DNA from: Colwellia sp. E2M01
Lineage (GTDB): Bacteria > Pseudomonadota > Gammaproteobacteria > Enterobacterales > Alteromonadaceae
Direction: 5' to 3'
Length of the DNA stretch: 49,317 nucleotides
NCBI RefSeq assembly: GCF_018860585.1
Contig: NZ_JAHKPR010000029.1
Coordinates: forward strand, 228,352 to 277,668
The notes under the pieces were generated by a model. That model was not told the DNA's origin. It was given only the letters and a program-made list of their open reading frames with translations, and did no database searches. The translations under genes were made by a program, and so were the position numbers. Shown in pieces: positions 42,818 to 49,317 of this stretch (within the stretch, counting starts at the first letter, position 1; each line of letters opens with the position of its first letter).

Positions 42818-44728
42818 ATGTCTATGAGAGCAATGAATAAATTCAAATTATCAGCAATAGCTGTATCTTTAATTATCGGGTTATCGGCTTGCGATGGCGA
42901 TAACGGTTCAGATGGTGCAGCAGGCGCAGATGGTGTTTCAATTGAAGGTCCTGCAGGTACTGATGGTTTAAATGGCACTGACGGTATTAACGGTGCTGAT
43001 GGTACTGATGGTGCCAACGGTATAGACGGTGCTGACGGCATGAACGGTCAATCTGCACCGGTACTAACCCGTTTAGCAACTGTACCTACAGGCGCTGAAG
43101 TTACTGGTGCTTATTTAACTGACGAAGGTGATTTGTTCTTCAATGTTCAACATCCATCAGATGCAAACACGCTAACAGACTCAGTAAACAATAAACCTTA
43201 CAACAAAGGTACTATTGGTGTTTTACGTGGCGTTAACTTTAATAACTTACCTAAAACAATTGTTAACTCTCCTGTTCCTGAAACAGCAGAAGAGCGCCAA
43301 GTGGTTGTTTCAGCGTTAGGTGAGTATCAAATTATTGGTCAAACTAACGATACTTTTGCAGAGCTTGGTGATAAAGGTTTAGCGGGTGGTTTAGGGGTAC
43401 ATTACGGTATTATTTCTGGTGATAAAATTATTGAAAACAACGCGCCTGATTTCAACGGTTACGTGTCAACAGGTGCAGGTGAAGGTTACTTATTCACTAA
43501 CTGGGAATCATACCCAGGCGGCGTAAGTCGTATGAAAATTGAAAAAGGCGAGCAAGGCGATTGGTCAGTTGCTGAAGCAATGATGGTTAACTTTGACAGT
43601 GTTGGCGGTACTGCAGCAAACTGTTTTGGTTCTGTTTCTCCTTGGGGTACACCACTTTCTTCAGAAGAATGGATTGTTAACTCAACGGTAAACTCAACAA
43701 CACATGCAAGCTGGAATGATCCTGCAAATACAAATACCGACGGTATTGAAGCGTTAACTGCGCCAGACTTCCCTAACCCATATCGTTACGGTTACACCAT
43801 TGAAATTACTGACCCAACATCTGCTGCACCAGTACCTGTTAGACATTACACTATTGGTCGTTACGAGCATGAAAACTCTACGGTAATGCCTGATCGTAAA
43901 ACAGTTTACTCATCACAAGATGATACCGGCGGTGTATTATTTAAATTTGTTGCTGACGCTCCTGAAGATTTAAGCTCAGGTACACTTTACGGTGCTAAAT
44001 TAGTACAAGATGCTGGCAGCAACGAGCCTGCCACAACTGGTTTTGATGTAACTTGGGTTGAATTAGCTTCAGGTAACAACGCAACTATTGCAGCTTGGAT
44101 TTCAGAATACGATGGTATTGATACTTCTGATTACGTTGACGGCAAATCAAGCTACATGACAATGGCTGACGTACAAGCATGGGCTGACGGCGATGCAACC
44201 TACCCTACCGTAGAAAATGGCGGTAGTGCAGTAACAGCTGGTCAACCAATGGATGACAGAGCGGCGTTCTTAGAATCTCGTCAAGCAGCGAATATGAAAG
44301 GTGCTACTGCTGAGTGGAGAAAGCTTGAAGGTATTAGCATTAACCACGACCGTGCTTTAGAAGCAGTTGGTGGTGTTGAGTCTATTGCTGAAGAAGATGT
44401 TAAAGCAGCTTACTTATACATGGGTATTGCTGATTTAGACAACACCATGATTGATGATGAAGGTGATATTCAATTATCGTCTCGTGTTAAAGACTGTGGT
44501 GGTGTTTACCGCGCTAAGCTAGAAGAAAATTATGACCTAGCCCGCATTGAGCCTGTGGTAATGGGTGGCACATACCGCTCTAGCTTAACAGGTGCATTAC
44601 GTTGTGATGTTGACCAACTATCTCAACCAGATAACGTTATCGTAATGCGCGATGGTCGTATCATTATTGGTGAAGATGGTTTCCAAGAAAACAACACATT
44701 ATGGATGTACGACCCTAAATCACTTTAA
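42818..44728 (+). CDS. PhoX-like (DUF839) phosphatase lipoprotein with collagen-like stalk
   Basis: 636 residues. Start at 42818 or 42833. Lipoprotein signal ending LSAC, Cys about residue 25. Residues about 30-77 are Gly-X-Y repeats (for example GADGTDGANGIDGADGMNG). The rest follows the PhoX/DUF839 layout: GVLRGVNF, GEGYLFTNWESYPGGVSRM, NCFGSVSPWGTPLSSEEW, RYEHENSTVMPDRKTVYSSQDDTGGVLFKFV, ending with DNVIVMRDGRIIIGEDG. In PhoX these acidic and Cys-containing segments hold calcium and iron. Enzymatic function is inferred. The Gly-X-Y stalk is unusual. Confidence 0.85.
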   Translation: MSMRAMNKFKLSAIAVSLIIGLSACDGDNGSDGAAGADGVSIEGPAGTDGLNGTDGINGADGTDGANGIDGADGMNGQSAPVLTRLATVPTGAEVTGAYLTDEGDLFFNVQHPSDANTLTDSVNNKPYNKGTIGVLRGVNFNNLPKTIVNSPVPETAEERQVVVSALGEYQIIGQTNDTFAELGDKGLAGGLGVHYGIISGDKIIENNAPDFNGYVSTGAGEGYLFTNWESYPGGVSRMKIEKGEQGDWSVAEAMMVNFDSVGGTAANCFGSVSPWGTPLSSEEWIVNSTVNSTTHASWNDPANTNTDGIEALTAPDFPNPYRYGYTIEITDPTSAAPVPVRHYTIGRYEHENSTVMPDRKTVYSSQDDTGGVLFKFVADAPEDLSSGTLYGAKLVQDAGSNEPATTGFDVTWVELASGNNATIAAWISEYDGIDTSDYVDGKSSYMTMADVQAWADGDATYPTVENGGSAVTAGQPMDDRAAFLESRQAANMKGATAEWRKLEGISINHDRALEAVGGVESIAEEDVKAAYLYMGIADLDNTMIDDEGDIQLSSRVKDCGGVYRAKLEENYDLARIEPVVMGGTYRSSLTGALRCDVDQLSQPDNVIVMRDGRIIIGEDGFQENNTLWMYDPKSL

Positions 44729-44739
44729 TTTTGACTGAT

Positions 44740-44768
44740 ACGTTGAAGCTAACTATTAGCTTCAACGT
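44740..44768 (+). terminator. Hairpin after phoX-like gene, probable terminator
   Basis: ACGTTGAAGCTAA / TTAGCTTCAACGT (44740-44752 and 44756-44768) with a 3-nt loop, 11 bp after the stop. A second small inverted repeat, TAAAGCGG / CCGCTTTA, lies at 44791-44815. No strong T run after either. Confidence 0.55.
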
Positions 44769-44853
44769 GTTAATTTAAACGATTTAGTGCTAAAGCGGGA
44801 CACAGTTCCGCTTTAATCCATAACAATTATTTACCTTTTATAAATGATAAAAC

Positions 44854-46575
44854 ATGCAATATTTAACTAAAATAACACTATTATTCTCTGCACTTTTCAT
44901 CGCGTCGGCCTTCTCAGAGCAAGTATCTGATACCTTAGGAATGAATGAAAATAACAAGGCAGCAGCTTTAAGCGAACAAACAACACCAGCAAATACACCT
45001 TATGCTGAGGGTGATGCAATACCTGCAACCGCTTATATAGCATATGATGAAATATATAATGCCGAGTCTGTTATTCCACCGCAGTGTTACACCAAAACAG
45101 AGGGCGACAACAACCCTTGTTATGCATGTCATCAAACCTATAAAGACAACCCTGATCGCCCAAATACAATGAATGATGCTGACTTACAAGGCGAGTACCA
45201 ATTTTCAGATTTAGGCACCACCAATCACTGGAAGAACTTATTTGTTGATAGAACAAAAATGATTGAAAAAATTTCTGATGAAGAAATTAAGCAGTGGATA
45301 GCACAAGATAACTACACTGATTTTGTAGAACAATTTAGTAATGATCCTAATTGGCAAGGTGAAATTACCCCAATAGCCAATTTAGCAACACCAAGCATAG
45401 CCTTTGACGAGAATGGCTTAGCAAAAGACGGTAGTCATTGGGTTGCTTTTAATTACAAACCTTTTCCTAGTACTTTTTGGCCAACCAACGGTTCAACTGG
45501 CGATGCCATGATCCGCTTACCTAAAGCTTTTAGAGAAATAAATGGTCAATATTCTGCCGATGTTTATTTTGCTAACTTAGCCCTAGTAGAAATGACCATG
45601 AAAGAAAGCAAAAAAATGTCAGTTATCCCAGTATCAGAGAAGATTATTGGCGAAGATATTAATGGTGATGGTCAAATAACCAACGTTAGCCAAGTTAACT
45701 TACGCGCATATTATTTAGGGGATGCAAACAATATTGCCGTTAACCATTTACTCTACCCAGAAAACACTGAGTTTTTACATACCGTGCGCTACATTGGCAT
45801 TAATGACGATGGCTCAATATATAATGCTCAACGTATGAAAGAAGTACGTTACATGAAAAAACACAGCTTTAAAAATAAAGCAGAACTCGCCTCTGAATAT
45901 TATTTAGAAGCCAAAGAAAAGCACTTTGAAAATTTACCGCAAGTGTATTTATTAGGTGACAAAGGCGTAAACAGTAATATGGGTTGGACACTTAATGCTT
46001 ACATTGAAGATGAGCAAGGTGAATTACGTCATCAAAACTCACAAGAGTTAGCATTTTGTGCTGGTTGTCACAAAACTATTGGCTCAACATTAGATCAAAC
46101 TTTCTCGTTTCCGCGCAAAGTTGAAGGTGCAGCTGGTTGGGGATATATCAACTTAGCTACGCAACAAGATGTACCCAACAGAGGCGAAGACCAAGGGGAA
46201 ATACTTACCTATTTCCAGCGCGTTGGTGGTGGTGATGAATTTCGCCAAAACAAAGAAATGCTAAAGCGTTGGTTTAATGCAAACGGTACGGTCAATACAC
46301 AAAAAGTAGCTAAAACACAAAGTGTGTATGAACTTATTACCCCGTCTGCAGAGCGCGCATTACAGCTGAACAAAGCTTATTTAACTATTATGCGTGAACA
46401 AAGCTTTATTTTTGGACGAGATGCTAATTTCACTTCTGCCACTAATGTATTAGAACAAGTTGATGAAAGCCAAGCCCCTTTAAAACCTGAGCATAGGTAC
46501 CAGTGGGACTTACGCTTAGATTGGTCGAAAAGCTTAAGTTCAAATCAAGCCAAGGTTGTAGAGCAAATACAATAA
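44854..46575 (+). CDS. Periplasmic di-heme c-type cytochrome-like protein
   Basis: 573 residues with a signal peptide (MQYLTKITLLFSALFIASAFS). Two heme motifs: CYACH (about residues 89-93) and CAGCH (about 400-404). DINGDGQIT (about 268-276) is an EF-hand-like calcium loop. A conserved first Cys (PPQCYTKTEG) lies just ahead of heme 1. No catalytic family recognised. It sits between the PhoX-like gene and a membrane protein gene on the same strand, possibly one system, although terminator-like hairpins separate it from phoX. Confidence 0.8.
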   Translation: MQYLTKITLLFSALFIASAFSEQVSDTLGMNENNKAAALSEQTTPANTPYAEGDAIPATAYIAYDEIYNAESVIPPQCYTKTEGDNNPCYACHQTYKDNPDRPNTMNDADLQGEYQFSDLGTTNHWKNLFVDRTKMIEKISDEEIKQWIAQDNYTDFVEQFSNDPNWQGEITPIANLATPSIAFDENGLAKDGSHWVAFNYKPFPSTFWPTNGSTGDAMIRLPKAFREINGQYSADVYFANLALVEMTMKESKKMSVIPVSEKIIGEDINGDGQITNVSQVNLRAYYLGDANNIAVNHLLYPENTEFLHTVRYIGINDDGSIYNAQRMKEVRYMKKHSFKNKAELASEYYLEAKEKHFENLPQVYLLGDKGVNSNMGWTLNAYIEDEQGELRHQNSQELAFCAGCHKTIGSTLDQTFSFPRKVEGAAGWGYINLATQQDVPNRGEDQGEILTYFQRVGGGDEFRQNKEMLKRWFNANGTVNTQKVAKTQSVYELITPSAERALQLNKAYLTIMREQSFIFGRDANFTSATNVLEQVDESQAPLKPEHRYQWDLRLDWSKSLSSNQAKVVEQIQ

Positions 46576-46635
46576 GATTAATACAGTTAACCGCTATTAA
46601 ACCAAACTAAATTATACCAAGTAGGATTAAAAATT

Positions 46636-47343
46636 ATGGAATTTGCATTATTTGATTTCATTATGGCTAGTTTACTAATGAGTTTCGGCATAGGGTCAGA
46701 TGTTGCTATTGCCACTTTTGCTAGAGCAAATCAGCTAACAAGTATACGTACTGCAGTTATTTGGATTGTTGGGGTGTCGGTTACTCATACGGTATTTCCT
46801 ATGTTGGGATATTTGCTAACTTATTTTAGTTTGCAACTACAACCTAACATAGAGCCAATAGTTGGTTTAATCGCTTTTGCTTTTATCTTTTTTTACTTAA
46901 AAGGCGAATTATCTGACTTCGGTAAGCCCGAAGAAAGCTCATCTGACAGACAAATTTTAGTAACATTAGGGCTTATTTTAGCGGTAAGCTGGGACGCGTT
47001 ATGGTCAGGACCTGCAAAATCAGCACAGGTTATCGGCTGGCCAGAGTTCTTTGTTTGGTTGTCGTTTATTGTTGTTGGTTTACTGGTGTCAACGCTAGCA
47101 ATTACTAGTTTACATTTTGCCTTACGCTTTAAAGACAGAGTTAGCCATAAGCAAAACATGCGCTGGGTAATTTACTGGTTACAGTACACAGTGGTAGGTT
47201 ATTTTGGCTTGTTAGCCTTATTTAATTACACCTTAGGTTTACAGTTTTTCTGGTGGCAAACCTTGTTATGTTCTGCGGCGATTATGGCGATATTAATGAG
47301 CAAAACAGTTCAAAACTGGCCTTTTAAAACTATTAATGCTTAA
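46636..47343 (+). CDS. Polytopic membrane protein, possibly LysE/MntP-like
   Basis: 235 residues, about seven predicted membrane helices. FDFIMASLLMSFGIGSDVAIATFARA near the N-terminus and LVTLGLILAVSWDALWSGPAKS in the middle look like the paired half-repeats of LysE-superfamily/MntP exporters, each with an Asp in the helix. Weak resemblance only; no firm family. It begins 60 bp after the cytochrome gene (AGGATT upstream) and is probably co-transcribed. Confidence 0.7.
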   Translation: MEFALFDFIMASLLMSFGIGSDVAIATFARANQLTSIRTAVIWIVGVSVTHTVFPMLGYLLTYFSLQLQPNIEPIVGLIAFAFIFFYLKGELSDFGKPEESSSDRQILVTLGLILAVSWDALWSGPAKSAQVIGWPEFFVWLSFIVVGLLVSTLAITSLHFALRFKDRVSHKQNMRWVIYWLQYTVVGYFGLLALFNYTLGLQFFWWQTLLCSAAIMAILMSKTVQNWPFKTINA

Positions 47344-47477
47344 TAAACATTAGTAGTTAGCCGGAGTACCTCGGTCTTACCATGTGAATTCATTGTACTT
47401 TTGTCTTAAATGTAAATAGGTTAATATACTATTGCTTGCCTTCTAGCGACCCTACTCGACTTCAAAGGAACTTTAGT

Positions 47478-49289
47478 ATGAAATTAACAGTTATCATTTT
47501 TTTAAGTATTATGATTTATGGTTGTGGAGGCGGGTCTTCTGATAGTCCAGCAAACACTAATGTTGAAGATACATCTACACCTGAAACTTCTGAGCCAGAA
47601 ATAACAGTTCCTGAAATTACAGAACCAGAGATTACTGTACCTGAAGTTACTGAGCCAGAAAAAGTTGCTAATAGAATATTTGCATTTTCAACTCATGAAA
47701 GTTCAGCTGTTCAATCTATATTATCGATATTTGAAAGTGACACTCAGCTTGTTAGCACTAAATCAGCACTATCTAACAGTTTATTTATTTATAGCAATGA
47801 TAAAGAGACAGAATACCGTTTTGATAATAACGGACAATTAATAGGTATTTATTCTTTCGGGCAGCAAGCAACCGTTACACAACAATCCGATCACTATTTA
47901 ATTACCCTACATGATACCTATTCACTTATTTTTGGTGATAGCGCAGCCAAGAAAATAGAAATTCCTTTCTCAACACTAGCAATACAACCAACACAGCTTA
48001 ATTATTTAACCAAGCCAAGTGCATCTATCACCAGGGCTTTAGAAGAAGATGAAGGTTGTTTAACGGGTAACACAGATGAATTTGATAATTGTATTAGCAG
48101 CCGCATTTTGCAGCTAAGACAAAAAGTTCTCAATGTTTTAGTAACACCTTGGTATTTGCCTTTATCCAACCTCTTCGAAACAGGTATTGAAGAAACTGAT
48201 TTAGAAACGTTCAATGAGGAAGAATTAACTTCAGTAAATGACGATATTGAAGCGAGTTCAGGTTTTGTATCAGAAGCAGTGTTAGTTATTGATGCAGAAG
48301 TAGAATTACTAACTGATAGCATCACGAATGTTTTTGATGAATTAGGAAGTAAACTATCACAAGTTGATGATATATACACAAATTTACTTAATGATCGTGA
48401 CGATATTGGTAACCCTTTTAGCCCAATTGATACTAATACAATTTATGTTGATGGAGACCTTCAACAGTCTGTCGACCTTGTATTCAACACGCCGTCACCT
48501 GAAGATAGTGATACAACCGTAACAATACCTGAGCAAAAAGATGGCGAATTTATAGTTGTCGGTAATATTGATTTTATTAAACAGTTTCCTTTAACAGACA
48601 GCTACTCACACTATTATCAATACTCGGTAAATATTCTTTCTTTAGCAGATGAAAGTAATATAAGCAGTTTTGACAATATTGTATCGGTAAGCGATGCCGC
48701 GCAAGAAATCGACTTTGTTGCTCTAGCTCTTGCCTCGATTAGCAACAATGGACAGCATATCGTTTTCACAATGGGCTCGCATGCTAATAAAATGGCGGAC
48801 TTCTATCGCAAAAATATTCTTGTAACTTATCAAGCAACGCTTACTTCAGGCCAAAGCGTTGAAAAGTCGATAGAGGTAAACTTTTCTCCTATATCTGTTT
48901 CATTTAAAGAGCGAGATGAAGATGGAGTTTTCTCTGCCACCTATAATAAATATACCGGCTTTAGTGTTGTTAGCGATGAATTAGGAACCAATAGAGTAGT
49001 GCTAAACGGTACTTTTGAAACCATTTATCAATATAACAATATTGATATTGGCACCTCCTATTTTTTAACTTATAAAGACGGTGTTGCAAACGGTGAGGGT
49101 TGGTCAAGAAACTTTAACCCTCCTACTTCAGGGATAACAGACAAATTCGAGCCCGTTAGTTGTCAATATTCAACGACTTTTTCAATGTCGAATAATGTAA
49201 TTTCAGGTACATATACTACATACTACTCTGATAATATTACGGTTCCTGCTGATAAACATTGTACAGTTTTTTCTGTAGAACAAAGATAA
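47478..49289 (+). CDS. Large lipoprotein of unknown function
   Basis: About 603 residues from ATG 47478 (AAAGGAACTTT upstream), since this gives a lipoprotein signal MKLTVIIFLSIMIYGC; an earlier in-frame start at 47436 adds 14 residues and spoils the signal. After GGGSSDS comes a Glu/Pro/Thr linker of pentapeptide repeats (PEITV, PEITE, about residues 33-62), likely a spacer from the membrane. The remainder is mixed beta with a helical acidic region (about 200-310). No domain recognised. The gene is complete in the window. Confidence 0.75.
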   Translation: MKLTVIIFLSIMIYGCGGGSSDSPANTNVEDTSTPETSEPEITVPEITEPEITVPEVTEPEKVANRIFAFSTHESSAVQSILSIFESDTQLVSTKSALSNSLFIYSNDKETEYRFDNNGQLIGIYSFGQQATVTQQSDHYLITLHDTYSLIFGDSAAKKIEIPFSTLAIQPTQLNYLTKPSASITRALEEDEGCLTGNTDEFDNCISSRILQLRQKVLNVLVTPWYLPLSNLFETGIEETDLETFNEEELTSVNDDIEASSGFVSEAVLVIDAEVELLTDSITNVFDELGSKLSQVDDIYTNLLNDRDDIGNPFSPIDTNTIYVDGDLQQSVDLVFNTPSPEDSDTTVTIPEQKDGEFIVVGNIDFIKQFPLTDSYSHYYQYSVNILSLADESNISSFDNIVSVSDAAQEIDFVALALASISNNGQHIVFTMGSHANKMADFYRKNILVTYQATLTSGQSVEKSIEVNFSPISVSFKERDEDGVFSATYNKYTGFSVVSDELGTNRVVLNGTFETIYQYNNIDIGTSYFLTYKDGVANGEGWSRNFNPPTSGITDKFEPVSCQYSTTFSMSNNVISGTYTTYYSDNITVPADKHCTVFSVEQR

Positions 49290-49317
49290 AAAACAGTTAA
49301 ACTAAAAGGCTCATTAT

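Noticed and set aside
42902..43050. Short repeats that could be mistaken for a CRISPR or non-coding tandem array
   Set aside because: They are in frame within the PhoX-like gene and encode Gly-X-Y triplets; there are no unique spacers.

Overview
The window reads as chromosomal DNA of a marine, AT-rich gammaproteobacterium, most likely Alteromonadales and close to Colwellia/Thalassotalea. Signs are the polysaccharide-degrading lipoproteins (sulfatase, PL6 lyase), TonB receptor, gamma-type Moco riboswitch, E. coli-like tRNA-His and VCR-like attC sites. This placement is inferred from protein style, not computed.

1-6.5 kb is an accessory region. After a lipoprotein sulfatase come three attC-like recombination sites delimiting at least two integron-type cassettes: (i) a toxin/antitoxin pair that looks like Tse2/Tsi2, and (ii) a stand-alone reverse transcriptase of the Unknown-Group/Abi (defence-associated, DRT-like) kind with a helical C-terminal half. 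A third toxin/immunity-like pair (glycine-zipper, pore-forming type plus a two-helix membrane protein) follows. No integron integrase is visible, so this is an array edge or a cluster of attC sites lacking an integrase.

6.9-19.4 kb is housekeeping: a divergent molybdenum-cofactor locus (moeA on minus; moaA-mobA-moaB-moaC-moaD-moaE-modA-modB-modC-moeB on plus) led by a Moco riboswitch and an FNR-like box, then a GNAT acetyltransferase, an S9 oligopeptidase and a PhnA/YjdM protein. 19.4-25.2 kb is a tripartite RND efflux operon. 25.4-27.8 kb is a PL6 alginate lyase carrying the AlyGC-type catalytic and calcium residues.

28-31.5 kb holds tRNA-His, a probable defence ATPase with a Walker A motif and a CxxC hook, and a Phd-type antitoxin whose ParE-type toxin is truncated. 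31.6-38 kb has a TonB receptor, a DODA/YgiD dioxygenase-DoxX-LysR group and a SulP transporter.

38.4-42.5 kb is a stress module: an Hsp20 gene, a small exported protein, a second RpoH-type sigma factor, then CIA30, TIGR02450 and TIGR01777 proteins. The hsp20 and small-protein-rpoH leaders share a nearly identical ROSE-like hairpin with a bulged G that sequesters the Shine-Dalgarno at the same distance from the ATG. This suggests one RNA-thermometer design controls both a chaperone and an alternative heat-shock sigma factor. 42.8-49.3 kb holds a PhoX-like lipoprotein with a collagen-like stalk, a di-heme cytochrome, a polytopic membrane protein and a large lipoprotein of unknown function.
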